DNA of 64,000 nt from Datisca glomerata. Taxonomy: Eukaryota > Streptophyta > Magnoliopsida > Cucurbitales > Datiscaceae. Both the position numbers and the translations under genes were made by a program. Below are positions 46,267 through 56,928 of this stretch, piece by piece. The DNA is taken from NCBI GenBank assembly GCA_003255025.1, contig QANY01011400.1:496001-560000 (forward strand). The letters are read 5' to 3'. Numbering within the stretch: position 1 is the first letter of the stretch; the number at the start of each line of letters is the position of its first letter. A model generated the notes under the pieces. It searched no databases and was not told the origin of the DNA. It saw only the letters and a program-made list of their open reading frames with translations.

Positions 46267-47958
46267 CTAAATCCAACTGCAGCCAGGTATTTTTCTAACC
46301 CCTGTCTTCTTCATTCTGTTTCTCACAACAGAAACATCCAACCACCGGTCTGCTGCTGCATAGATGTCAGACAACAGTACATAATTGCCAGCATTCTGAG
46401 GTTCAAGCTCAAAAAGTCGACAAGCTACCACCTCCCCTAACTCAATATCAGAATAAAGCTTACAGGCTCCAAGAAGTGCCCCCCAAGCACTAGCATGAGG
46501 CTCCACAGGCATGGATCTTATTAGCTCATATGCTTCTTTTGTCCTTCCTGATCGACTAAGAAGATCAACAATACATGCAAAATGATCAAGAGAGGGTAAA
46601 ATGGAGTATTCATTCTTCATGATCTCAAAGTAATGCAAACCCTCGTCTACAAACCCAGTACGGCTACAAGCTGTCAAGATAACGGTAAAGGCTATCTCGT
46701 CAGGAGTTAGCCCTTCACTTAGCATTCTATTGAAGAGCTTAACTGCCTGAGCCCCACGTCCATGAATGGACAACCCTTGTATTATAGCACAATATGATAC
46801 TAGATCTCGTTTATGCATTGCTTCAAACAAATTTATTGCCCTATCCATGTTTCCACACTTGGCATTCATGTCTATAAGAGCAGCCAGGACATGAGCCTGA
46901 TGAACATCAATGGAGCTCCAGCTTACATATGAATCAACCCATTTAGCCAAATCCAAGCGACCCACCTGGGAACAAGCTGACATCAAGCTCACCATTACAT
47001 ACTCATCTGGTTTCACATTTCTTGATTCCATTTGAAGAAATAATTTCACGGCTTCGTTAGGCTGACCATTTTGTGCATATCCTGATATCAATGCCGACCA
47101 TGAAACAATGTCCAGATCCGGGGATTGCTCAAACAAGAATCTTGCAGACTCCATATCACCAGCTTTCGCATAGCCATCGATCATTGTTGTGAAAGAAACT
47201 ACATTCTTATCAGGCATTTCATCAAATATCCGCCTAGCAGTCTTTAAGTCACCCGATCTCACAAACCCACCAACGATAGCATTCCATGAGGCCACATTTC
47301 TCTGTGGCATCTTGTCGAAGAGCACCTTCGCCTCTCCCAAGTTCTCAATACAAACATATCCAACAATCATAGCTGTCCAAGAAATCACATTTCTTTTAGA
47401 CATACTATCAAACAACTTACGTGCACACTGAATCTCTCTACATTTACCATAAAAATCTATCAAGCTCGTTGTCACATACAAATCCTTGTCAACACCAAAT
47501 CTGAATGAAGACCCATGAATGGCTCTACCTTCCCTCACCCTCTTCTCACCTGCAGAGACCTTGATAAGCGACGGATACGTATACCTATCAGGGAAACCTT
47601 CCTTCCTCTTCATACGCAAGAAAACCGAAACAACACCAACATAATGTGACTTCTCGCAGTACACTCGAATAAGAGAGTTCCATAGAAAGGTGTTGGGTGA
47701 TAGAACGCGGTCGAAAACAGCAGTGGAGTAGGAGAGAGTGGAAATTAAGTTGGAGATAAAAATGAATTGCGCTATGAGAGAGTTATCTTGCTCAAGACCT
47801 TTGTGGATAATGTGGGCGTGGACTTGGAGGAGGTGGTGGCTGGTCTTACAGGCCTTGAGGAGAGTGGAGATGGAAGGGAGACATGTAGTGAAATTAGCAA
47901 CGGCAGTGAGACTGCTAAAAAAGCGAAAGAAAGAGTAGTGAGGAATATAAGGCGGCAT
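46267..47958 (-). CDS. Pentatricopeptide repeat protein, PLS class, E subgroup
   Basis: A single-exon frame of 563 residues, normal for intronless plant PPR genes. The first 25 or so residues are basic and Ser/Phe-rich without acidic residues (MPPYIPHYSFFRFFSS), a likely mitochondrial or plastid targeting peptide. From about residue 30 there are consecutive P, L and S motifs, such as VISWTAMIVGYVCIENLGEA, VASWNAIVGGFVRSGDLKTA, VVSFTTMIDGYAKAGDMESA and IVSWSALISGYAQNGQPNEA. The C-terminus is an E domain (AWGALLGACKLYSDIELGEV through PGCSWI) and stops there with no DYW deaminase. Such proteins bind single-stranded organellar RNA and usually direct C-to-U editing with a separate deaminase partner; the target site is unknown. 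It resembles the Arabidopsis At5g37570 group from memory. No disruption is seen. Confidence 0.92.
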   Translation of the reverse strand: MPPYIPHYSFFRFFSSLTAVANFTTCLPSISTLLKACKTSHHLLQVHAHIIHKGLEQDNSLIAQFIFISNLISTLSYSTAVFDRVLSPNTFLWNSLIRVYCEKSHYVGVVSVFLRMKRKEGFPDRYTYPSLIKVSAGEKRVREGRAIHGSSFRFGVDKDLYVTTSLIDFYGKCREIQCARKLFDSMSKRNVISWTAMIVGYVCIENLGEAKVLFDKMPQRNVASWNAIVGGFVRSGDLKTARRIFDEMPDKNVVSFTTMIDGYAKAGDMESARFLFEQSPDLDIVSWSALISGYAQNGQPNEAVKLFLQMESRNVKPDEYVMVSLMSACSQVGRLDLAKWVDSYVSWSSIDVHQAHVLAALIDMNAKCGNMDRAINLFEAMHKRDLVSYCAIIQGLSIHGRGAQAVKLFNRMLSEGLTPDEIAFTVILTACSRTGFVDEGLHYFEIMKNEYSILPSLDHFACIVDLLSRSGRTKEAYELIRSMPVEPHASAWGALLGACKLYSDIELGEVVACRLFELEPQNAGNYVLLSDIYAAADRWLDVSVVRNRMKKTGVRKIPGCSWI

Positions 47959-48480
47959 AGGATGATGGTTTTCGCATGGTTTAATAGAGAAAGCTTTCCT
48001 AATCGGTGATTCGTACTAATTTTTGCTATCTAAAAAGTTCTTCTATCCTCTGTTGTGACGCCGTCGTCACCTCCGCTCCCGTTGAGAACGGTCGAGATGT
48101 TTCAGTCGTAGAGCTGCTAGCAAAGCAAGCAACATTGAAAAGAAAGAAAGATGGTGGTGTGGTCGTATCCAACTAAGTATATGCAACTAACTAGCCATCA
48201 TACATCTTATTATTTAATCGCCGGCATGTCATTCTTTGACGTCGGAGACCACCTTTCCTTGACCTCCGACCACCTTTCCTTGACCAAGACCAACTAACAT
48301 AGCTCCTTAACAACTGAGAAAGCTTATGGATGATGATTAACCGCTGCAGCCTGCAAGGCGCCAAATTTTGTGCTTTAATTTTTATTTTACCTTTTGAATC
48401 GTCTACCTCTTGCCGCCTATCTTTTTGTGCAATGTAAGTGAACTAAGATCAATCTATATAACTTATTTAAATTTTAAAAA
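47959..48480. other. Presumed promoter and leader of the PPR gene
   Basis: This is less AT-rich than the flanks (CCGTCGTCACCTCCGCTCCC near 48062). A direct repeat GACCACCTTTCCTTGAC occurs near 48248 and 48269. No TATA box could be assigned with confidence. Confidence 0.35.
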
Positions 48481-51190
48481 GTTAAATATTTATAACAAAA
48501 TCAATAGCACCAGCATGTAATACTAAAAATACGTAAGTATCAAGAGAATAATTGTTATTATCTTATTCACTTGAACTAGTAATAAATAAAATTAATTTAG
48601 TCTATTTTTTTTCAGTTTTGACATTCAAGCAATCAAACAAAATTATAGAAGGATTAGTAAAATATATGTAAAAAGAGAAAAATGTAGAATTAAACTCTGC
48701 TAGTACAAAAAAAATTTCATGGACAATGCTATTAAATAAAAAACTCTGATGATCATGATATGAATTTTAGATTTGATTATGTTGTTGGAGTTATATTAAA
48801 CTTATAGTTATTCAAGTTTACAGATTTTTTTCCTAAAAATTGAAAACTAAAAGAAGACACTAAAAATGTAATAACACCTTACGAATAAGTGTAATATTGC
48901 ATAGTTGAAATCTTAATGATGATAAGTGCACTGTGCATTAATTTTAGAATACTTTCATCTTCATTGTTCAAAAAAGTAAGTACCTTAAAAGTCTATATTT
49001 TCATAACTTTTATTTCCTCTAAATGTTGCAATGTACTGTATTATATTGAATTCATTTATTTAATTTACTCTTTATCTTATAAATTTTATTTATATAATTT
49101 AACTAGTTAATTAAATTCGAAGAGCATTTATAGTATTAATAATGAGCATTATTAATTATAATGTAACTAAAATTATTTATATAAACTTTATTTATAAAGC
49201 TTTTTACTATTTAAAGATTTGAATCAACACTACATAACAATTCAAAAGTGGTAGACTTCGCTTAGAACTTATTTTCGTGATTCGAGAAAAAGAACATAGA
49301 TGCATGAACATTAATATGTTCAAATAAATAGAACCGTAAATCTCATTAATAAATGGGTGTGAATCTTAAAAAGTAATATGTAAATATTTTAAATATCCAT
49401 ATCAAACATAAGTTCTATTATAAGTAATATTGAGCTTATTATGAATCTATTTCATGTTTTTATGAAAAATAACCAATAATACATCATCATTGCTGATATT
49501 AAGGCTATTTTGGAAAATGTAAGAATAATTATAAACATAACTAAAATTATAATATAATGATGAACATTATTAATTATAATATAACTAAAATTATTTATCT
49601 AAATACATTATAATGAATCTTTAGTGTTTAAAGACTAAAATTCACACTATGCAACAATTCAAAAATAGTAAATTCCACTTAGAGATTTTTTCGTAATTCG
49701 AGAAAATAAATAGATGCAAGAACACCAATAGGTTAACATAAATAGAACCATAAATTCTATTAATGAAAGGGTGTGAATCTAAAAAGTAATATATAAATAT
49801 ATTAATAGGTTCACTTAGATTTTTTATAAATTCATGATATTGAATTCCATGAAGGTGTGTGAATCTCAAAAGTAACACGCAAATATATTAATTGATAATT
49901 TATGAAAGATAATCAATAATTCATCGCCGAAGGAGTGTGAATCTCTAAAAGTAATACATAAATTTTTTAAATAATTTATGAAAAATAACTAATAATATAT
50001 CACCGTTGTTGATTTTAAAGTCATTTTAGAAAATGTAAGAATAATTGTTGGATAAAATAGTCTAAAAAAATTTCATTGATTCTGCCTTTTAAATATAGAC
50101 ATAATAAATTGGCTTAAAATTAATTGTAATTGATTATATGATAATATTAGTATTAATTGAAAGAAATCGATATTAAAATATAGGGTTAATCATAATGATA
50201 TCTTCATGACCTTTCAAAAAATTTCATAAGACACTCTAACCTTCATTATCTTATCACCAACACTACTCAATTTAACTTTCGTACAATTTTTTTTTTTTGA
50301 GGAAAAGCTTGACCCGTGAGCCTCACATAAAAAATTATGTGATATGTCTAAAATTCATAATTTATTAAAATAATCTTACCAACTTAACTCATAAATAATT
50401 GGCATGTCATTTTACTAATTAAAATTTAGCCTAAATATTAGTCAGTTAAATTACCTAAATAATAACGTGGATAATATGATAAAAACAGGCCTGCTAAAAC
50501 AATAACTTATCCTACTCTATGGGAATGCCTATCGATCGGATTAGGATTCGAGATTCAGATTTATATGCTGAATTCAACGTATAGTAACATTGGATTCAAA
50601 TTCATATGTCGAATCAGAATTTTAATAAACGTTCGATTCAGATTTTACATTGGACCTATAACTACTATTTGGATTAGAAAGTGTTCAACTTGAATCGAGG
50701 ATCATGAAATGGGGCCTCAGAATCTGAATCATGGACTTAGATGAAATCTAAATTGGGTTGAAATGACACAATTACCCCTCATTTATTAATTTAATTACAA
50801 AAAAATGCCATAATTCAAATACTTGCCTTCTCTTGTGCTGCTCTCACCTTATTCAGTTGAACTTTTTCATAAGTGCATACGTTATTCACTTGAGCTTTTC
50901 ATAAGTGGCAAGTTTATGATCAAACCATAAATTTATTTGGGTACTTATAACGAAATATTTGTAGCTAATTCTTGGGTGTCCATTTATGCTATATGGAGTT
51001 TTGAGTTGGACGTACCCATGATTTAGCTAAAATAAAACTGAGTTTTTTGTGACCTTTATTTTGTGTGATTTAATGTTTGATTTTTTTGTTAAGAATGAGA
51101 TGAAGCTAATTTTTCTAAGTTTAAGGTTACCTTTATTCTCCCTTAGCGTAACTTTTTGGTTGTTTCTTTGATAAAGAAAATAAATATGTT
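48480..51190. repeat. AT-rich region with ~420-base direct repeats
   Basis: The block 49120-49395 is repeated at 49540-49800, with shared AACTAAAATTATTTAT, ATAGATGCA and GGGTGTGAATCT phrases. Further degraded partial copies follow to about 50040 (GGAGTGTGAATCTC; AGAAAATGTAAGAATAATT). No coding exon is seen. 50540-50790 has repeated GATTCAGATTT/GAATCTGAATC phrases of unknown origin. Confidence 0.55.
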
Positions 51191-51194
51191 TACT

Positions 51195-51466
51195 CTACGG
51201 TCCTAACCGGTTCGACTTGATTTTTCTCTCTTTTTGAATGCTTCAATTCAATTCAATTCATGTATATTATATGGTTCAGTTCAATTCAATTCATGTATAT
51301 TATATGGTTCAGTTCGATTCAATTCATGTATATTATATGGTTCAGTTCGATTCAATTCATGTATATTATATGGTTAAGTTCGATTTCTATATTTTAGAAA
51401 CTGTAATTTCAGTCCAGTCATCAAAATTTATTAAATCAAACCAAACCGAATCGCTTACATCCCTAA
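51195..51466. mobile_element. hAT-like terminus containing a 33-base tandem repeat
   Basis: The segment ends AAACCAAACCGAATCGCTTA then CATCCCTAA (51466), whose complement TTAGGGATGTAAGCGATTCGG is a common plant hAT terminus. Inside, 51246-51377 has four 33-base units (CAATTCATGTATATTATATGG core) that give a repeating 11-residue frame. No matching left terminus or target duplication could be fixed. Confidence 0.45.
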
Positions 51467-51699
51467 CTTGATATGTGATGGCCACAATACTTAGCAACTG
51501 CCTTCCTTCATTTTTGCTCAAAGCTAAAGCTCAGTCTACTAGCTCAAGTCGCAAGTTAAGTAGTGAAAATCAAATGAAAGACATGAATCTAAAACTCAAA
51601 ATGATCAACTCCCCCAGTCAAAATTACTTTGTAGATTTCCAAAAAAATATATTGATTAGAAAGAGGGGGTGGACATCATGGATATGCATGTCCGTTTTA

Positions 51700-52130
51700 T
51701 AGTAATTTTCTCGTGCTAATAATATGAGTAGTTAAAATGAAATTAGTATGACTAATTCTATCATGATGTAAGTTATAACTGACTATAGCATTCGTAATTG
51801 AGTTATAATTTCTACTTACACAAATAATAGAATTGCGTATGGCTTGATTAAGTTTGTTGTTAATATCTAACACTAGGTTTTGGAGCTTCTGTGGATTTAT
51901 TTGATATGACCCAATCCACTGTAATCTTTGAATCAGACTCAATAAACCAACCTAATTTGAGGAAGCCAATTAAGTCCATGACTAATTGCCAAGAGTTCAC
52001 CATGAACCAGTTTAAACACATTTACCTGAATCCCATCACTATATATAACATCACCACCTGATTCTCTACACACAATACCTATCGCACACTTCTTAGACAA
52101 AGGGGAGAAGGAGGCATCATAGCTCACTTT
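51700..52130 (-). pseudogene. LINE C-terminal RNase H remnant
   Basis: MSYDASFSPLSKKCAIGIVC, then ESGGDVIYSDGIQVN and HGELLAISHGLNWL read as the C-terminal RNase H domain found at the end of many plant LINE polyproteins (first catalytic Asp in YDAS, Glu in HGELLA). A stop separates it from the VSDSKITVDWVISN-like continuation at 51942. Confidence 0.72.
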
Positions 52131-53088
52131 GATTCCTCATTCTTCAGGAGCTTTCCAGGAAGATTTTGTTCTTAAACTCAGGGATTCTGAGCTAGGGTGA
52201 GAGATCACCACATTTCTGGGACTTGTAAGTGTGTTTATTTCAGAGAAATATGTACAAATCCCTTTCGAGTTCTTCTGAAAATCTGTTCGATTGCATGTCC
52301 CTTTCTAAAAATTATCTTTATTTCTTCCATTCCCTTTCCCTCTCTGTTTCTCCTTTTCCAGGTACTGTTCAGGTAGAGTTGTGCATCGTCTTCTTCGAAA
52401 CTGAGCTAGGGTTTGAGAGCAGAACATATCAAGGTATTTTGACCAAATTTACTTCAATAAAATCCATACAATTTCTCTTCTCATTTCCGCTATCTCTATT
52501 GGATTGCATGTTTTTTCCTAAAAACATACTTGTTTCTACCTTTCCAAATCTCCCAACAGAAGAATAGAAATAGGGAAATAGAGTGTTTAGACCTGTCTGA
52601 ATGAGTTTTAAGCTGTAACAACCTGTCTTGAAACCATGCAGCAAAGTTTTCCTCCTGATCCGAGGCTGGTCAAAGCCCTAACAGGGAAGACAACCAACAA
52701 TGACTACTCCACCTGTAACATACTAGTCTATGAAATGTACTATCTTCTCTTAACATGCAAACTCCGCAGATTTGATCATTACTAATATGCATTCTGAATA
52801 AATTCTGCTTTGTTGGGATCAGATTTTGAGTAGCTCTTCATATGAAATTTTTTACTTTTGATGGAATGTTTGCATGCCATATTGGTTTCCAGAAATTAGG
52901 GTGTATAGCTGGGATTGATGATGATCCTTTGTCTGTTTCCTGATTTTCAGCATTGTGTAAGATAAAATAGCAACTTGTAACAGTAAAAGCTCCATTACCA
53001 CTAGGCCAGACTATTGTATTACTATTTGAATAGTGAGAAATTGGAATATATATATATATTTCTAGCCACCCAAGGAGGAAACAAAATA

Positions 53089-54871
53089 TTAATTAGTATT
53101 CCAGCATCTAGAATTAGAAAAGACAAGATCAGAAACAAATTTAACATTACCATTAGAAACACTATTGATAGAATAGTGTTTCAAAGTACCAAAGCCTGGA
53201 ACCCAATTACAGTGAAAGAAATTAATATTCAGTCCATTACCAATCTTCCAATAAGAAAAGTTCATATTAACTTCTTTCACTAACCAAATATTTTTTCAAG
53301 CCCAAGATGTGGTTTTACACATACTAACCAAGCCTGTTTTGCTAGTAAGGATAGATTAAAATCCTCTAGATCCCTAAAGTCTGGACCTCTATTAGCCTTA
53401 CTCTTAGATAACTTCTGGCTTGAAGCCTAACTAATTCCCCTATTTTTTTCCCCATTTGACCACCAAAACCTCATATAGTTGCTTGAAGGTACCAGCGAAC
53501 TTTTGTAGGCAATTTGAAAGTACTCATAATATAGCTAGGGAGGACTTGAGCGACTGATTTAAGTAACAATTCCTTTCCACCACAAGAAAGCAAATTGGCT
53601 TTCCATAAAGAGTTTTTTTTATCCGTCCTTTCAAGAAGCATAACATAAATAGAAGATTTAGATTTAGTCAAATCTGTAGGCAAACCCAGACATATATCCT
53701 TATCACTAGAGCATGGAACCTTAAAATCATTTGTTATACTACCTGATATGATTAAGAACATTTGCACTAAACCAAAGGCTGCTTTTGTCAAGATTAATTT
53801 TCTTGTCCAGAGGCATTACAAAACTTATTAATGCAAATATCAAGATTAATACAAGATTTTGTGTCCATATTAGTAATAAACAAACTGTCATGCAAAAAAA
53901 TAGATGAGAAATAGGAGGGTTGTCCCTTTTAAAAGAGACAAGATTAATCTTACCATTTATAATAGCCCCTTTAATATATTTAGACAAACTTTTAGCTGTA
54001 ATGATAAGAGGATGTGGAGATAAAAGGGTCTCTTTGTCTAAGACTCTTACTAAGATTAACATTAGCTTTAGGCTCTCCATTGATATTAATCTTGTAGTTC
54101 ATAGTAACCACATAGATCATAACCCACTTTACAAAAGTAGAATCAAAACTCATCTTTAGTAACAATTTCCTAAGAAAAGTTTAATTAACCATATCATAAG
54201 CTTTAGGCATATATGTCTGAAGCACCAGTACCCTTTTTTGTTTTTCTTCCTTTACATAAGGTGGTAGAAAATCTCCTGGGCCATAAGAGAATTATATTGA
54301 ATGTATTTATCATTAACAAACACACTTTGGCTACCTGAGATAATATGACTAAGTATAGGCCTTAATCTATTGGCTAGAATCTTGGAAATGATTTTAAAGG
54401 AAAAATTACATGATGCAATAGGTCTAAAATGGGCTGGAATTTTAGGTTGTTGGACTTTAAGAATAAGAGTGATATTATTTGGCCAACATTAAGAATAGAT
54501 AATTTTTAAAAAATAAAAATAAAAAATAGCTTAAGATGAAACAAAAATAAAAAATAGTCACTCAAATTAAAAAAAAAATTTCTATGCCAAAAACCGTCAC
54601 CCACACACACCAATGAAGTTTTATATTTTTTTAAAAGTTGACTATTTATTAACATTACTAAATATTATTCTCATTCATAGATCTAGAAATATGAAAGTTA
54701 ACAAAAACATCTTTAACTACCTTTTACATATTCAGACCAATGGTATCCTAAAAAAATTTATTGAAAAGCCCAGGTAACCCATCAGGGCTATGAGCTTCTT
54801 TATCAGCTCCTAGTTTAAAAATATCATCCCTAACCTCCTCAAAACTAACACTATCAGTCAAAGAGTTATTA
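53089..54871 (-). pseudogene. LINE reverse transcriptase remnant
   Basis: Pieces in order are EEVRDDIFKLGADKEAHSPD, GLPGLFNKFF, a DPLSPHPLIITAKSLSKYIK-like segment (54040-53950, here LLSPHPLIITAKSLSKYIKG), SHLFFCMTVCLLL where the active-site Asp pair is mutated or out of frame, LLERTDKKNSLWKANLLSCG, GKELLLKSVAQVLPSYIMST and FSYWKIGNGLNINFFHCNW. These are the RT palm, thumb and downstream phrases of plant L1-type LINEs. Many frame changes are present. Confidence 0.82.
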
Positions 54872-55319
54872 CACTACAAGAAAATAGTGTTACTGTGACG
54901 ATTTTTAACCGTCGGTAAAGCTATTATGATGGTTCTAAAACTGTTGCGATCGTCGCCGTCGTAAAAATTGTTGCGAGGGTTTTAGCAACCGTCGGAGGAA
55001 CCTCCTTAAAAATTTATCTATCGCGTGGTTTGTTAACCGTCGCGATAGACTTCCTATGACGATGGTTCTTACTAACCGTCGTGATATATACAATTGCTTG
55101 TTTTTTACGACGGTTTTATTATATATATCGACGATTATTAACCGCCGATATATCTATTATAATTTCAAAAAAATTGATTGGGGAGTACAGACAAGCTGTG
55201 CGTACATTTTTTTACTCATATAAAACTCATAAATTAATGTCCATCAAGAGATAACAGGGATTGATTGTAAAGTGAAATTACATGGGTAACATGAAATAGA
55301 AAACATGTTGGAATATTCT
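54632..55319. repeat. Duplicated unit, first copy: LINE flank plus CACTA 5' end
   Basis: 54632-54871 (LINE RT start) and 54872-55319 (CACTA 5' end, CACTACAAGAAAATAGTG) recur in the same order at 55341-56928 and 56929-57381, apart from the Mutator-like insertion in the second copy. Both copies keep the TTA before CACTA. Confidence 0.88.
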
Positions 55320-55469
55320 TTGTAGATTTCCAAAAAAAATTTTAGAAGTTGAATATTTATTAAAATTACTAAATATTATTCTCATTCATAGATCTAGAAA
55401 TATGAAAGTTAACAAAAACATCTTTGACTACCTTTTACATAATTAGACCAATAGTATCCTAAAAAAATT

Positions 55470-56809
55470 TTAAAAAATTACAATTTAATCCCTCAAACTA
55501 TTAAGTTATCGTCATTTATGATCTTGAACTATTTTTTATTTTATTTATAACCTTTAACTTTTCATTTGTCGTCAAATCTAACCTTCCATCCATTGACAGT
55601 TAAGTTTTCGTTAATTTAAGTTAAAACCACGTAATTTTAAAATATCAAAATTAAAAAATCACCCATCAAAACTACTTCGTTTTGCTTCTTTTTCGTTTTT
55701 GTTTTCAAACCCCATTAATTCACTAAAAATCCCAAGAGATTTTCCTCCTCCTTTCTGGGTATTCATGATCTCAGCCTCACAGACCCATTTCATGAAGATT
55801 CTCTTTCTGGGTCTAAAAAATGGCAACCATAGACAAGTCCCATTTGGTTTAAGTGGAGGAAGAAGCTCGATCGAGCTCTGCCGTCTAGTCCAGAACCACT
55901 GATGTTTCAGATGACGAGCAGAGGTGCTCGAGCGAACCTGCGGTTGAGATTGTTGGGGTTGTGGTCGAAAAGGATAAGGAATCCTCTGCATTGGAGTGTT
56001 CTATAGAACTGGATCTGGAAGAAGCTCGACCGAGCTTTGTTGTCGAGTCCAGAACCACTAACGTTTCAGATGACGAGCAGAGGTGCTCGAGCGAACCTGC
56101 GGTTGAGATTGTTGGGGTTCTGGTCGAAAAGGATAGGGAATCCTCTGCATCGAAGTGTTCTGCAGAAGTGGATCTGGTAGAAGCTCAACCAAGCTCCGCC
56201 GCCGAGTTCAGAACCATTGACGTTTCAGATGATGAGCATATGTGCTCGAGCGAACCTACAGTTGAGATTGTTGGGGTTGTTGTCGAAAAGGACAGAGAAT
56301 CCTCTGCATCAGAGTGTTATGTAGAAGTGGATCTGGAAAGTGGGGTAAGTGAGATTAAGATACAATTGGCAAAAGTTGAGAGGGATTGTAGGATTTGTCA
56401 TTTGAGCTTCGATAGAGGGAACCATGAATCTGGGTCTGGGATCCGTATTGAGCTTAGATGCTCTTGTAAGAATGATTTAGTTGCTATAAGAATGAAGAAT
56501 ACAATGAAGAACACGAAGAATGGCTGCTTTGAAACGAAAATGGTAAAAGTAAAAAGGGTTTGGGAAAAAATGGGGATTGAAAACAAAAACAAAAAAAGAA
56601 GCAAAACTACGTAATTTTGAAGGGAGCAATTTTATAATTTTGATATTTCAAAATTACGTCATTTTAACTTAAACTAACAAAAACTTAACATCCAATGGTT
56701 AGATTTAACCGTAAATAAAAAGTTGAAGGTTATAAATAAAGTAAAAAACAGTTCGGGTTATAAATTATGATAACTTGATAGTTCGAGAGACTAAATTATA
56801 ATTTTTTTT
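55470..56809. mobile_element. Mutator-like (Pack-MULE-type) element with ~240-bp inverted ends and 9-bp target duplication
   Basis: The inverted ends are 55470-55715 and 56570-56809, by eye about 80-85 percent identical over some 240 bases. The 9-bp sequence AAAAAAATT lies outside both ends (55461-55469 and 56810-56818). The corresponding unoccupied site is visible at about 54753-54767 in the duplicated copy. Long inverted ends with 9-bp duplications are the Mutator signature. There is no transposase. The interior is a coding-like host gene segment. Confidence 0.87.
55845..56500 (+). pseudogene. Captured RINGv-type zinc-finger gene fragment with 159-base internal repeats
   Basis: The open frame 55961-56614 encodes 217 residues. 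A 53-residue unit (159 bases, in frame) is present nearly three times; landmarks such as VEKDRESSAS and EIVGVVVEKD recur at 55943, 56102 and 56261. It then reads VDLESGVSEIKIQLAKVERD and CRICHLSFDRGNHESGSGIR and CSCKNDL. CRIC and CSC are the first two metal-ligand pairs of a RING-CH (RINGv) finger as in membrane-associated E3 ligases. The remaining ligands (His and the last cysteines) are absent, because the frame runs into the inverted repeat. The fragment is open but very probably lacks E3 activity. Confidence 0.7.
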
Positions 56810-56928
56810 AAAAAAATTATTGAAAAACCTAGGTAACCCATCAGGGCTATACGCTTCATTATCAGCTCCTAGCTCGAAAACATCATCCCTAACCTCCGAA
56901 ACTAACACTGTTAGTCAAAGAGTTATTA

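Noticed and set aside
47189..48009. Plus-strand open frames opposite the PPR gene
   Set aside because: They are antisense shadows of a long, clearly coding PPR frame.
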